Shown: piece after piece, positions 42,100-51,563 of the stretch
How positions within the stretch are numbered: position 1 is the stretch's first letter
Layout of the letters: each line of letters opens with the position of its first letter
From: JAAGZL01 sp050288625
GTDB taxonomy: Bacteria > Pseudomonadota > Gammaproteobacteria > Chromatiales > Chromatiaceae
Direction of reading: 5' to 3'
DNA length: 64,000 nucleotides
Assembly (NCBI GenBank): GCA_050288625.1
Contig: JBNKEE010000020.1
Location: 40,200-104,199, forward strand
Made by a program: the position numbers and the translations under genes
The notes under the pieces: generated by a model
Seen by the model: the letters and a program-made list of their open reading frames with translations, nothing else
Told to the model about the DNA's origin: nothing
The model's database searches: none

Positions 42100-43419
42100 A
42101 TGTCAGAATCTGCTTCAAATAACCTACCGGATATCATTCAACTCCTGGAGGCGCTACCTGAACCAAAGGTTTTGATGACACCCGACTACAGGATTGTGGT
42201 AGTGAACGAAGCCTATCGACGTCAGTTCGGCGTGGATGACAGTGTACGAGGACGCTTCTGTTACGAAGTATCTCATCACTACACAACTCCATGTGATATG
42301 GCTGGAGAGAGTTGCCCACTACGCGACTGTCTGTTGTCTGGTGAGCCGCGCCGTGTATTGCATGTTCATCACACCCCGGCAGGGCCAGAGCATGTTGAAG
42401 TAGTCATCGCTCCGGTGTCGGGTGATGAGAGCGGCGTCTACTTTTTGGAGACCATGCGTATCCTGCGCCATGCGAGACTGGGAACCAAAGATCGTGAACT
42501 GGTTGGGTTTGCCAAACCATTTCTGCATATGCTGGAGTTGGCACGCCGCGTCTCTGCCAAAGATTCATCGGTATTGCTGCTTGGTGAGTCAGGTACTGGA
42601 AAGGAATTAGTGGCACACGCCATCCATGACATGAGCCCTCATGCAGACGCGCCTTTTGTGGCGGTAGACTGTTCTAGTCTTACTGAGACCCTATTTGAGA
42701 GTGAGTTGTTCGGGCATGAGCGCGGAGCATTTACCGGTGCGCTCTCGCGCAAGATTGGGCTAGTCGAGGCGGCGGAAGGCGGAACGCTTTTTCTCGATGA
42801 GGTGGGTGATATCCCTTTACCACTTCAGGTAAAATTGCTGCGATTATTGGAGACCGGGACCTATAGACGTGTTGGTGGCGTGGAGCCACTTAGAGCCAAT
42901 TTCAGGGTCATCGCAGCTACTCATCGTGACTTGGAGAGGATGGTCAAGGATGGCAGTTTTCGTCAGGATCTTTACTACCGGATAAATGTATTTCCTATTA
43001 TCCTTCCTCCATTGCGCCAACGCCTTCAGGATTTGCCAAAATTGGTTGAACAGCTACTTGCAAGAATCGAGCAAGACCGTTCCGTAGAGCTGAACCGGGA
43101 GGCAGCTTCGTTATTGGCCAAGCACGATTTCCCAGGTAACGTTAGGGAGCTGCGTAATCTATTGGAACGTGCCCTGGTGCTGGCTGACGGCGATACACTT
43201 AAGCCTCAACACTTTCCAGATCTCCTAAGTAATAACAATACTTCGGTGTCAACGGATATTGGATTCGGCAGCATAATTCCGCTTGAGGAGATGGAAAAGC
43301 GCTATCTTGATTGGGCGGTCGCTACTTTCCCTGGAGATCGCCAATCCCTGGCAGTGAAATTGGGCGTCAGTGAACGTACCCTCTACCGTAAATTGCAACT
43401 GAATATTGGGTCGAAGTAA
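42100..43419 (+). CDS. Sigma-54-dependent PAS/AAA+/Fis transcriptional activator
   Basis: A 439-aa enhancer-binding protein from ATG 42100 (the longer frame adds 30 weak residues; GAGAGGGGG precedes this ATG). A PAS-like sensor (about 10-130) contains a cysteine cluster CDMAGESCPLRDC. The AAA+ domain has Walker A GESGTGKE, the GAFTGA loop and the Walker B-type GGTLFLDEVGDI. A Fis-type HTH ends it (GDRQSLAVKLGVSERTLY). It lies opposite the cyd/NifX operon and upstream of cytochrome b561 (minus strand), so a redox or NO-like signal is plausible. Confidence 0.93.
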   Translation: MSESASNNLPDIIQLLEALPEPKVLMTPDYRIVVVNEAYRRQFGVDDSVRGRFCYEVSHHYTTPCDMAGESCPLRDCLLSGEPRRVLHVHHTPAGPEHVEVVIAPVSGDESGVYFLETMRILRHARLGTKDRELVGFAKPFLHMLELARRVSAKDSSVLLLGESGTGKELVAHAIHDMSPHADAPFVAVDCSSLTETLFESELFGHERGAFTGALSRKIGLVEAAEGGTLFLDEVGDIPLPLQVKLLRLLETGTYRRVGGVEPLRANFRVIAATHRDLERMVKDGSFRQDLYYRINVFPIILPPLRQRLQDLPKLVEQLLARIEQDRSVELNREAASLLAKHDFPGNVRELRNLLERALVLADGDTLKPQHFPDLLSNNNTSVSTDIGFGSIIPLEEMEKRYLDWAVATFPGDRQSLAVKLGVSERTLYRKLQLNIGSK

Positions 43420-43437
43420 GTTCGCAGGATTGTATGG

Positions 43438-44007
43438 TTACAACATACGTTGTAATACATCTTTTTCTGTACCTTCATCCTCAAGGTGATGTTTTAAAAC
43501 ACCAGCCATATGCATAGATATAACCAGGAACATCAACCATCCTCCAAGCATATGTATGGCGTGAAGAAAGCTATGTAATGCCTTATTAGCGCTGATCACT
43601 ACAGGTAACTCAAATAACCCAAAGAGAGTAATTGGGTGTCCATTGGCGTTAGACATCAAAAAACCACTCAAAGGCAGTACGACCATCATCAGGTAGAGCA
43701 GTATCTTTGTAACCTCAACTATCATCCGCTCTTTACCAACGAATACGGCAGGGAGTGGAGGATTGGGGCTTATAGTCTTCATCCATACAAAGCGAAGGAA
43801 TACTAATAGCATGACTATAACACCAAAAGATTTATGTATTCCGTAAAGTTGGAAAACCAACATTTCCTCTTCGTTGGTTACTCTAGGAAGATCAGCCATA
43901 TATATGCCAAAGATGATCAAGGTAAATATTATTACGGCCATCAACCAGTGCATTACCTTTGAAAAGCTGCCAAATTCAGTTGCGGTATTGCGGATCATAC
44001 TTGTCAT
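43438..44007 (-). CDS. Cytochrome b561 family protein
   Basis: A 189-aa, four-helix integral membrane heme protein with histidines suited to two hemes (FSKVMHWLMAVIIF, YGIHKSFGVIVML, NKALHSFLHAIHMLGG, ISMHMAGVLKHH). It probably oxidises quinol or transfers electrons across the inner membrane. It lies between the sigma-54 regulator and a small gene of the opposite strand. Confidence 0.88.
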   Translation of the reverse strand: MTSMIRNTATEFGSFSKVMHWLMAVIIFTLIIFGIYMADLPRVTNEEEMLVFQLYGIHKSFGVIVMLLVFLRFVWMKTISPNPPLPAVFVGKERMIVEVTKILLYLMMVVLPLSGFLMSNANGHPITLFGLFELPVVISANKALHSFLHAIHMLGGWLMFLVISMHMAGVLKHHLEDEGTEKDVLQRML

Positions 44008-44136
44008 CTCTTACTGTTTTTACCGGAGTCAGTATACAGGTCTACATAAATCCTGATATTGCGGATTGTCATCCGTTGACATAACGTGATGGTGTAGATT
44101 CGGAAATCTAAGATCCATTTAAAAGGAAATGTAGTT

Positions 44137-44313
44137 GTGAAAATTATCTATCGATTGATTACGCTTGCCCTGATAGCCGCCGGGCTGTTCGTTATGTTCT
44201 CTAGCAGTATGATGGGAGGTGGTCTTAGTGGGTTTATTGGACTGCCTCTACTCCTTGCTGGACTCTTTGTTGGGTTGTGGCAGGTAGGTAGGCAACACGG
44301 CGATAACGCATAG
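44137..44313 (+). CDS. Small two-helix membrane protein (58 aa)
   Basis: A GTG-started frame (44137-44139) of 58 aa, with AAAAGGAAATG upstream. Two hydrophobic helices: IIYRLITLALIAAGLFVMFS and GFIGLPLLLAGLFVGLW, joined by a glycine-rich loop. No family recognised. Located between b561 and the diiron-type protein gene, and possibly co-transcribed with the latter. Confidence 0.55.
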   Translation: MKIIYRLITLALIAAGLFVMFSSSMMGGGLSGFIGLPLLLAGLFVGLWQVGRQHGDNA

Positions 44314-44451
44314 ATAGTATCAGTAACATCTTGTTGATGCTCGTCTTCTTTGGTTATATTCCATACCGCTTCTATCGTTTATTTTCATTGAATCAAAGTC
44401 AATGAGCATGCAGAATACCTTCTATTCTTCAGTATCAATATTGGCAGTAGT

Positions 44452-45705
44452 ATGAATAGACCAGAATCTACCTCCGGAAGTGAAAAACAATTTTCCGATC
44501 TTCTAAGAATAAGCTTGGATGGGACTCCGCGCCTGCTGGAAGAGGTACATCCGTTCCCAAATCTTCTTACTCTGAGCGCAGAAGAGCTATTGCGACAGTT
44601 TAAGCTCAGCCAGCAAAGGGACTTCTCTGAGGTCATAAATCAACTGGAGAGTCCTGATAATCCGCTTAATCAGATGTTGGAGGAACTACGCGTTATAGCG
44701 GAAAATGAGGATGGAAATCGCTTTAACGAGCTGGACCTGTTTCGTCCTGGGGCATTAGGAGAGCTATTTGTGGATCTGCATGACCACGTTATGGAACATC
44801 CGGTATGGCTACATCCATTCTTTCTGCGTATTTTCAATGGTGATTTCAATCAGGCACAACTTGAGTTGTTCGCAAAGCAGTACTTCAACCAGATCAAGAA
44901 TACCCGCCAGTGTGTGGCGCTGGCTCTCGGACGTTTTTCCGGACTAATTTCTCTACCTTATGGTTGTCTGAACGAGAGGGTGTCGGAGCTGGCACAGATA
45001 GTTCTGGCGCAGCTTCTGGCTGATGAGTACGGTGTGGCCACGCATAGCATAGATGATTACCCAGATATGCATGGGGTACTGAATTCGACGACTCACATAG
45101 GTATGTACCGCTTTATGTTTGAAGGCTTGGGCATCCCTTTTGAGCAACAGGATATACCTATGTTGCCAGGTGTGGCTGACAATGTTCTGACTCAGCGGCT
45201 GCTTTCCGATCATCCTGCGTTCTCTGAAGTGGAATCACTGGCCTCGGTCGGCTTGGGTATGGAGTGGGGTGTTCCGGAATTTTTCAGTCTGCTATTGGGC
45301 GGTCTGATCCGTTGGGCTTGGCAACATAATGTCGAACTTACTCAAAAGCATCTGATTGTTCTCATTGCTCACGTAAAGTATGACGTGCTACATGCCATCT
45401 CCGTCATGTTAATTACCAGCTTCTTTAATTATGAGAACAATGCTGTCACCCAGATCAAGCAGGCCACTAATACTCTGATGTCCAGCCGCTACGGTATGAT
45501 GAGTGATCTCTATCGCCACATTTTCAATGAAGAGTGTGCCAATATAGATGGGATTGAGCTTGATCCGCGTTATCGGTTGCATGACCGGAGAATTGCTGAT
45601 GCGTTGTTCGAGGCGCGTAAAAAGATAGCACCCGAGCGAGTTGTAGGTGGCGAAGAGTATAGACACAGAACTGATCTGCCTTTTGTCTTTGCAGATGGCA
45701 GTTGA
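44452..45705 (+). CDS. Iron-containing redox enzyme family protein (heme-oxygenase-like fold)
   Basis: A 417-aa protein. The C-terminal two-thirds look like heme-oxygenase-fold diiron oxidases (Haem_oxygenas_2): DLHDHVMEHPVWLHPFFLRI, ADEYGVATHSIDDYPDMHG, VGLGMEWGVPEFFSLL, and HVKYDVLHAISV carry the expected carboxylate/His pattern. The N-terminal about 100 residues are unfamiliar. The fold includes enzymes that oxidise substrates with O2 through a self-made diiron centre. The gene is followed, 19 bp on, by a TrpD2-like gene. Confidence 0.78.
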   Translation: MNRPESTSGSEKQFSDLLRISLDGTPRLLEEVHPFPNLLTLSAEELLRQFKLSQQRDFSEVINQLESPDNPLNQMLEELRVIAENEDGNRFNELDLFRPGALGELFVDLHDHVMEHPVWLHPFFLRIFNGDFNQAQLELFAKQYFNQIKNTRQCVALALGRFSGLISLPYGCLNERVSELAQIVLAQLLADEYGVATHSIDDYPDMHGVLNSTTHIGMYRFMFEGLGIPFEQQDIPMLPGVADNVLTQRLLSDHPAFSEVESLASVGLGMEWGVPEFFSLLLGGLIRWAWQHNVELTQKHLIVLIAHVKYDVLHAISVMLITSFFNYENNAVTQIKQATNTLMSSRYGMMSDLYRHIFNEECANIDGIELDPRYRLHDRRIADALFEARKKIAPERVVGGEEYRHRTDLPFVFADGS

Positions 45706-45724
45706 TTGATTAAGAGAGTAACTT

Positions 45725-46783
45725 ATGCAGGATTTTACCAGTGAGGCCGGACGTAAATTTCGTTCCCGTCTGATTGCTGTTGCCAAGGGTAAACACGGCG
45801 CCAAGGACATGAGCCGTGAGCAGGCGCGAGAGGCGCTATCGTTTCTGTTTTCTGCTGAGGCAGATCCGGTACAGGTCGGGGCATTCCTCACGGCTATGCG
45901 TTTCAAAGGTACTAAGGTGGAAGAGATGATGGGGTTTCTTGATGCCATGGAAGATAGTGCAACCCTGATCGAACCCAAGGTGAGAAATCTTATCAACTGT
46001 AACGGTCCCTATGATGGGAGAAAGAAGTCGCTCAATCTGAGCGTACCTGCAGCGATTGTCACCTCTGCTGCCGGTGTGTCTGTGATACTGCACTCTAATA
46101 CCGGATTGCCGCCAAAGGATGGGGTAACCAATGCCCGTATGTTGGAGGCGATGGGGATAGCTGCGGCTCGAGAACCCAAGGCAGTAGAGAAAGACATCGA
46201 AGAAAAAGGCTTTGGACATCTGCATGCATCAAGATATCTGCATGGGGTAGAACGCCTTAAGCCACATCGCCAGGTTATGTTTTACCGCTCCTTTTTGCAT
46301 GCCTGCGAAGTAATACTGAACCCGGCTGGAGCGAGGTGTTCATTAGTTGGTGCCGCTCATGCTCATTTTCTAGAACGGTTTGCGGTTGCGGCCGGAGAAC
46401 GTGGGCAGGATAGGGTTGTTGCAGTACAGGGGCTTGATGGTGGTGATGAATTGCCTTTGGCTCCTACTGAAGTAGCCGAATACCATAAAGGAAAAGTCGA
46501 ACGCTACACCTTAGCGCCTAGCGATTTTGGGCTTACGGAAAAACCGCATCATCCGTGCGAAGAGCCTGCAGATGCGGCTGTACGTGTGGAGTCTGCGCTT
46601 GCTGGATCAGATGATACACATCTTGACGCTATTGTGTTCAACGCCGGTGTGCGCATACATCTGGGAGGGGGTGCCGATAGCATTGAGGCTGCTATCACAC
46701 TGGCTAGAGAGACGATTTCGAGTCAGGCTGCATACAATAAGCTGCTAGAGTTGCGCGGGCAGGGTAGTGTAACGATTATTTAG
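45725..46783 (+). CDS. TrpD2/YbiB-like glycosyltransferase family 3 protein
   Basis: A 352-aa protein of the anthranilate phosphoribosyltransferase fold. GKHGAKDMSREQAREALSFL and PVQVGAFLTAMRFKGTKVEEM are the N-terminal helical domain. The PRPP-binding loop region is divergent (NCNGPYDGRKKSLNLSVPAA), as in TrpD2, which binds nucleic acids and does not make tryptophan. Companion trp genes are absent. Its role beside the diiron protein is unclear. Confidence 0.85.
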   Translation: MQDFTSEAGRKFRSRLIAVAKGKHGAKDMSREQAREALSFLFSAEADPVQVGAFLTAMRFKGTKVEEMMGFLDAMEDSATLIEPKVRNLINCNGPYDGRKKSLNLSVPAAIVTSAAGVSVILHSNTGLPPKDGVTNARMLEAMGIAAAREPKAVEKDIEEKGFGHLHASRYLHGVERLKPHRQVMFYRSFLHACEVILNPAGARCSLVGAAHAHFLERFAVAAGERGQDRVVAVQGLDGGDELPLAPTEVAEYHKGKVERYTLAPSDFGLTEKPHHPCEEPADAAVRVESALAGSDDTHLDAIVFNAGVRIHLGGGADSIEAAITLARETISSQAAYNKLLELRGQGSVTII

Positions 46784-46788
46784 CAAGG

Positions 46789-47493
46789 TTAGGGCAACAA
46801 GATGCTACAGCAGCCACCTCCCATAACTCCGCCGTTGTAGAGTGACACCCGCCCCTGTTTATTGTCGTGTTTGTGAAGGTCCAAAACGACTTGGGTGAAA
46901 TATAAGCCAAGACCTGTGTTGTTGTTTAGAAATCCAGACTCCGGGCGAAAGAACTCCAATTGCTTTGCCAGCATAGATTCTGGAAAGCCATCACCGTTAT
47001 CCTCTACTGTAATGACCAGGCCATCATCCGTGGCTTCAGCTGAAACCCTTAGCCAATCCTTGGTGTAACGTAAGGCGTTGTTGATGGCATTACTCATAAC
47101 TCCCATCATAAGATTCCGGTCGAAATACCAATATAGATCATCACTACATTCAATCTCATAACCAATCCCTTTGTGCTTGGAAATGTCGCCATGTTCTAGC
47201 ATACTCTCCTCAAGAAAATCTCTGATTGAGTGGGCATCCACATTGAGTATATAGTTACCTTCATCAACTTTGAACAGAGTAAGCATTTTTACCAGGTTGT
47301 TATTGATGCGCTTGATTTCATACTCCATGTTTGCGCACTCCTGACTAATACCGGTTGCCTCTAGGTCGCAGCTTTCTGAAATCGTATCAATGTATTTCAG
47401 CAATATACCTAGTGAGTTTTTGATGTCGTGAGAGACCATGGCAAAGGCCGAGGTCAATCTTAACGATTCTTCATTTTGTGGACTGTTAGGCAA
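46789..47493 (-). CDS. Sensor histidine kinase, short soluble
   Basis: A 234-aa kinase without sensor or TM domain. The phosphoacceptor helix has MVSHDIKNSLGILL (His-Asp-x-Lys-Asn). The ATPase domain has the N-box SNAINNALRYT, G1 VEDNGDGFP and G2-like NTGLGLYF. It overlaps the response-regulator gene upstream by 8 bp, so the two are translated together and are likely partners. Confidence 0.88.
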   Translation of the reverse strand: MPNSPQNEESLRLTSAFAMVSHDIKNSLGILLKYIDTISESCDLEATGISQECANMEYEIKRINNNLVKMLTLFKVDEGNYILNVDAHSIRDFLEESMLEHGDISKHKGIGYEIECSDDLYWYFDRNLMMGVMSNAINNALRYTKDWLRVSAEATDDGLVITVEDNGDGFPESMLAKQLEFFRPESGFLNNNTGLGLYFTQVVLDLHKHDNKQGRVSLYNGGVMGGGCCSILLP

Positions 47494-49120
47494 CTGAATC
47501 TCCTGTTCCGGTCATGGCCGGTATTTGATTTAAGTCACTGAGACACTTTTCAGCTGCTGTGTCCTGTGGGTTTCTTAACAATAGCTGATTCAACAAATGG
47601 CGACACCTGAAATGGTACCCTTGATCAGTTCCGTACTCTCGCATGTAATTAATCATGGTGTTAATCGACATGAGGGCAATAGTTCTGTTGGATGGGTAGT
47701 CATACAGTATGTCGTTCAGCATGGTTATTGCCTCTTCTATTCCGCCATCCTGTATTAACGAGAGACACTTTTCATGAATCTGTTTCAATTCGTCACTTAT
47801 GTTCTTAATCAGCATATCTGCTTCCTTTGCATTGCCATGTCGTTTCATCAATTCTCGTACCTGAAGCGTCAACTCGTCGTCATCATGGTGATTGCATAGT
47901 AGTATGCTCAGCAATGTTCCCGCTTCGTCATTCTTTGAGACATGAAGCAAATCATCGGCTGCATTAAGTAAATCTTCCTCGGAGAAAGCGCCCTTGTGAT
48001 TTACGACTAATTTATCAATTTGCTGTAGATAGTGACCGACCACATCGTCTTTATTTATGAGTAGTTTTGCCCGGATCAGCCTGCTCAGGACTTGAATCAG
48101 GTTGGAGGGGTTTCTGCTGAAGCGTTTGCGGCCATCGGATAAGAGTTTGAGTAACATTGCCTGTTGGTCATTGATATCATATATATCCGCCAACTTTCGA
48201 TATTCATATGCACTTGAGAAGCAGGAGTATTCGCCCCAATGGACGGCCGCTTGATAAGCACGTGTAGCAGTAGTTATATCGCCATTTTGCACTGCTAGTT
48301 CACCCAATTTGCGCTGTCGACTGACAACCTTGGGTGAGAGTTTGATTGCCTCTTGGAGTAATTCTTGGGATTTTTTCTTATTGCCTTGCTCCTCCAGAAT
48401 CATGGCCAGCCAATCATAGGCTTCAACATAGTATCTATTTTCTTCAATCAAACTACTAAAACGATTCTCGGCGTTCTTTAGGTCATTGCGTAAGAAATCA
48501 ATCTTTGCAAGAGCAAAATTCGCCCAGGGAAAGTTACGAATCTTTAACATCTCATTATAGATAGAGGCAGCATCATCGTAACGTTCAAGATCTATGCAAA
48601 GTTCAGCCTGCAATTTTGCAAGATAGAGATTGTTTTTAGGGTTTTTGCTTCGCTGTTCGCGACAGAGTTCAATTGCGCCGCTCTTGTTACCATCCATTAA
48701 GGCTTGATCAACTACCTTTAGCTTTTGTTTACGTTTTAATGTACTAATGAGGCGGTATTCCAGTGCATCGGAATTGATTGGCTTGATCATATATTCGTCA
48801 GGTTGTTGCTCTAATGCTCCTAGCACCATCGGCATATTACTTTCTGCAGTGATCATGAAGAAGCAGCAGGCATGTCCAAGATAACCAAGATAGCGCGATT
48901 CTTCCAGTACCTGCTGTCCGTCCTTACCATCTCCAAGATTGTAGTCACAGATCACTACATCGTAGCTATTTGTAGAAAGCGCGCTCAGAGCCTTCTCGCC
49001 TGATGGGCAGGTTTCAATATGTTCGGCACCAAAACTTGTTAGCATCCCCTTGAAAGAGACACGCATCTGTTCAAAGTCGTCGATTATTAGGTAGCGTAGG
49101 TGGGTAAATAATTCATCCAC
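47486..49120 (-). CDS. Response regulator with TPR repeats
   Basis: A 544-aa cytosolic protein. Residues about 7-125 are a CheY-like receiver: acidic pair Asp14-Asp15, phosphoacceptor Asp59 in VVICDYNLG, and conserved Lys in YMIKPI. The rest (about 140-530) is a run of TPR-like helix pairs (such as FALAKIDFLRNDLKNAENRF and AYDWLAMILEEQGNKKKSQE). It has no DNA-binding or enzymatic output, so it likely acts by protein-protein contact. Transcribed with the downstream histidine kinase. Confidence 0.88.
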   Translation of the reverse strand: MDELFTHLRYLIIDDFEQMRVSFKGMLTSFGAEHIETCPSGEKALSALSTNSYDVVICDYNLGDGKDGQQVLEESRYLGYLGHACCFFMITAESNMPMVLGALEQQPDEYMIKPINSDALEYRLISTLKRKQKLKVVDQALMDGNKSGAIELCREQRSKNPKNNLYLAKLQAELCIDLERYDDAASIYNEMLKIRNFPWANFALAKIDFLRNDLKNAENRFSSLIEENRYYVEAYDWLAMILEEQGNKKKSQELLQEAIKLSPKVVSRQRKLGELAVQNGDITTATRAYQAAVHWGEYSCFSSAYEYRKLADIYDINDQQAMLLKLLSDGRKRFSRNPSNLIQVLSRLIRAKLLINKDDVVGHYLQQIDKLVVNHKGAFSEEDLLNAADDLLHVSKNDEAGTLLSILLCNHHDDDELTLQVRELMKRHGNAKEADMLIKNISDELKQIHEKCLSLIQDGGIEEAITMLNDILYDYPSNRTIALMSINTMINYMREYGTDQGYHFRCRHLLNQLLLRNPQDTAAEKCLSDLNQIPAMTGTGDSVA

Positions 49121-49512
49121 GAACTGCCGCTCCTCCCTTTTGTTGGCCAGATAATGTACCTTTATGGGAATATGCGAAACAGAATTGGAATAACTTTCCC
49201 CATAGAAGCTTATTCAAGCCGTTGAACTATTTTAATTACACAGTCCCGAGTATAGGCGGTAAATACCCCATTTTCAGTACTCTTCATAGGATAATTCTCA
49301 TGTGATTATAGGTTTGAGCCCTACCATAACAGCAATCTCTTTATGTAAATGTGCTTTGTTGCAATACGCCTTGGATCCTAGACACATAGTTCAAAGGAGA
49401 GTCAGAGGAAGGTGATATCACCATATTGAATGTCGGTGTAACAATGAAAATTGCTCTCTTATTGAGATTTTCCTAAACTAGAATCCGTCATTCAGGTGGA
49501 GAGGGAGTTCGT
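49121..49512. other. Intergenic region between RR-TPR gene and small basic gene
   Basis: A 392-bp stretch of moderate AT content. No open frame of protein character and no tRNA-like or large dyad structure. It presumably holds the promoters for the divergent genes on either side. Confidence 0.45.
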
Positions 49513-49680
49513 ATGAATAGTGAGAAAGCATCTAATTCAGAACCAGAGAGGCGCTCAGGGCAGCGTAGAAATAGAGCTGATCGAAGGGATAGGGTTAGGT
49601 ATGAACGTAAGAAAGAACTTCGCCGCAAGAATAACGGGCGCCGCTTGGGAGAGTTAAAAGATATTTGGGATGTGGTTTAA
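49513..49680 (+). CDS. Small highly basic protein (55 aa)
   Basis: A 55-codon frame from ATG 49513 (GGAGAGGGAGTTCGT upstream) to TAA 49678-49680. The product is very Arg/Lys-rich with a repeated RRxxR pattern (GQRRNRADRRDRVRYERKK) and no hydrophobic segment. It might bind nucleic acid or an acidic partner. No family recognised. It lies between the RR-TPR and HD-GYP genes. Confidence 0.55.
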   Translation: MNSEKASNSEPERRSGQRRNRADRRDRVRYERKKELRRKNNGRRLGELKDIWDVV

Positions 49681-49828
49681 GCCGCCTGCTTTATTGTAGT
49701 TAATATATTAAAATATATATAACAATAAGATATAATCAGTTTTTAATGTAAATTATCTTGAAGTTTAATATTAATCAGGACTGGCCGCTATAGTGGTATG
49801 TCTGGATTTTGCAGCTTGCAAGGTAATC

Positions 49829-51304
49829 ATGTCTGAATTCCCTACATTAACCAAAAATCAAGTAATAGATAAATCATCTCGTAGTACCTCTAAATATACA
49901 GGTGGAAGGGTGTTTACCCTTTCCCAGAAGATTGTTGCCCTCATAGCATTCGGTCTTATGATTTACTCCCTTCTGATACTTCAAACTCAAGAGGAGTTAA
50001 TTGAAAACACGCTTTTTGATCAGTCCAAGAAACAGGCATTGGTTTTTTTACATGGTCTGGAGCGAGAGATCGCTGCTCTATCAAGCCCACTGGACTCTGC
50101 GGAATTGCAGAATATAGTTGAACGTTCTTCACACGATATTGATGAAATGGAGTTTTCTGTATTTAGGCTATATATCTACGATAGCGAAGGCAAAGTTCTG
50201 GCCGATACCATCTCAAGTGGAGAGAAAAGAAAGAACATACATGGATATGTCAAGAATGTGCTTAGGAATGATAAAAGCTATCTTGGTGATGAGATTGAAT
50301 GGAAGATGGATACAGATCTTGGACATAAGATACCTGTTGTTGAGGTGTTGATTCCGCTACATCTGGATGGAAATGTGGCTGGCGCCATAGAAGTGGAAGT
50401 CGATCTGGAACGTACACGTAAGACTATTCAACAGCTAGATGATGCCTACGAATTTCGCACCATTGTGGTTTCTATGGTGGCAGGTCTGGTGATGCTGGGT
50501 TTTCTCTGGCTTGTGGTAAGTCGAGGATTATTAAGTCCCGTACTGGAGATTGGTGGGATGTCTAATCGTATAGCGGGTGGAGATTTGAGTGGCAGGCTCG
50601 ATGCAAAAGGGCACGATGAACTGGCGCAGTTAGCTCGCGCAGTAAATACCATGGCGGATAGCATACAGCGCTTGATGGAGGAGCAAGAAGCAGCTTACCT
50701 CCAGGTGATGCAATCTCTCGCAAAGGCTTTAGAAGCAAAAGATCCCTATACAGCAGGGCATTCATCACGGGTTGCTAGATGGTCGGTGCGTTTAGCCAAG
50801 CATATTGGGCTGTCGGAAGAAGAGATTGAAATCCTGAAGCAAGGTGCGCTGATGCATGACCTTGGAAAGATAGCTATTCCTGATGCGATTTTGAACAAAC
50901 CGGATAAACTGACCGATGAAGAATTTGCAGCCATGCGTAGCCATCCAGAGATGACGGCTAACATCATGCGACCGTTACGTCGTTTTGATAGACATCGCGA
51001 GATTGCCGCTTGGCACCATGAGCGATGGGATGGATGCGGTTACCCTGATGGGCTAAAAGGGAACGAGATTCCTCTTCTGGCTAGGATTGTGGCCATAGCA
51101 GACACTTGGGATGCCATGACCGGAGATAGGGTATATAGGAAGGGGATGTCTACCGATCGGGCGTTGGAGATAATAAAACAGGAGCGTGATTCAGGGCAGT
51201 GGGATCCAGAGGTTGTGGATGCCTTTGTTCAGATTGTTCAACCAGAAAATGAAGGTTTTACTAACTATACACGAGTGAGTGAGGGTATGGATGAGAGGGT
51301 TTGA
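49829..51304 (+). CDS. HD-GYP c-di-GMP phosphodiesterase, membrane sensor
   Basis: A 491-aa inner-membrane protein from ATG 49829 (AAGGT upstream). TM1 about 33-52, periplasmic sensor about 53-200, TM2 about 208-230, HAMP about 230-285, and HD-GYP about 290-480. The HD-GYP signatures are complete: HSSRVARWS, MHDLGKIAIPD, HHERWDGCGYPDGLKG and AIADTWDAMTGDRVYRKG. It should hydrolyse cyclic di-GMP in response to a periplasmic signal. It precedes a small membrane protein gene (27 bp gap). Confidence 0.95.
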   Translation: MSEFPTLTKNQVIDKSSRSTSKYTGGRVFTLSQKIVALIAFGLMIYSLLILQTQEELIENTLFDQSKKQALVFLHGLEREIAALSSPLDSAELQNIVERSSHDIDEMEFSVFRLYIYDSEGKVLADTISSGEKRKNIHGYVKNVLRNDKSYLGDEIEWKMDTDLGHKIPVVEVLIPLHLDGNVAGAIEVEVDLERTRKTIQQLDDAYEFRTIVVSMVAGLVMLGFLWLVVSRGLLSPVLEIGGMSNRIAGGDLSGRLDAKGHDELAQLARAVNTMADSIQRLMEEQEAAYLQVMQSLAKALEAKDPYTAGHSSRVARWSVRLAKHIGLSEEEIEILKQGALMHDLGKIAIPDAILNKPDKLTDEEFAAMRSHPEMTANIMRPLRRFDRHREIAAWHHERWDGCGYPDGLKGNEIPLLARIVAIADTWDAMTGDRVYRKGMSTDRALEIIKQERDSGQWDPEVVDAFVQIVQPENEGFTNYTRVSEGMDERV

Positions 51305-51331
51305 ACATCTTTTTGATAGGGAGAATATAGA

Positions 51332-51475
51332 ATGACAGTTACTATTCATCTCATAGGTATCCCTCTGGTGCTGTTAGTAGGTCTAATTCTCGGAGCTTTC
51401 GGAGGGTTTTTGTTTGGCTTGCGTGCTGGTGCCAAACGTCAAGGTGAATGCCAAGAGGCACCAGAATATGACTGA
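51332..51475 (+). CDS. Small membrane protein (47 aa)
   Basis: A 47-codon frame from ATG 51332 behind AGGGAGAATATAGA. One hydrophobic segment of glycine zipper type (LIGIPLVLLVGLILGAFGGF) is followed by FLFGLRAGAKRQGEC and an acidic tail. Close coupling to the HD-GYP gene suggests a shared transcript; function unknown. Confidence 0.6.
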   Translation: MTVTIHLIGIPLVLLVGLILGAFGGFLFGLRAGAKRQGECQEAPEYD

Positions 51476-51527
51476 TCGTTGTTTATTGGGGCGTTATGTT
51501 AGATAACACTATATTTTTAACAATAAA

Positions 51528-51555
51528 AAAGGGTTACACAATTGTGTAACCCTTT
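51528..51555. terminator. Palindromic terminator downstream of tRNA-Asn
   Basis: AAAGGGTTACACAATTGTGTAACCCTTT is a perfect 28-bp palindrome; for the minus-strand tRNA it is followed by a T-rich tract (TTTATTGTTAAA). It can also end the plus-strand transcript of the 47-aa gene, so it is probably bidirectional. Confidence 0.88.
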
Positions 51556-51563
51556 GTTTCATA

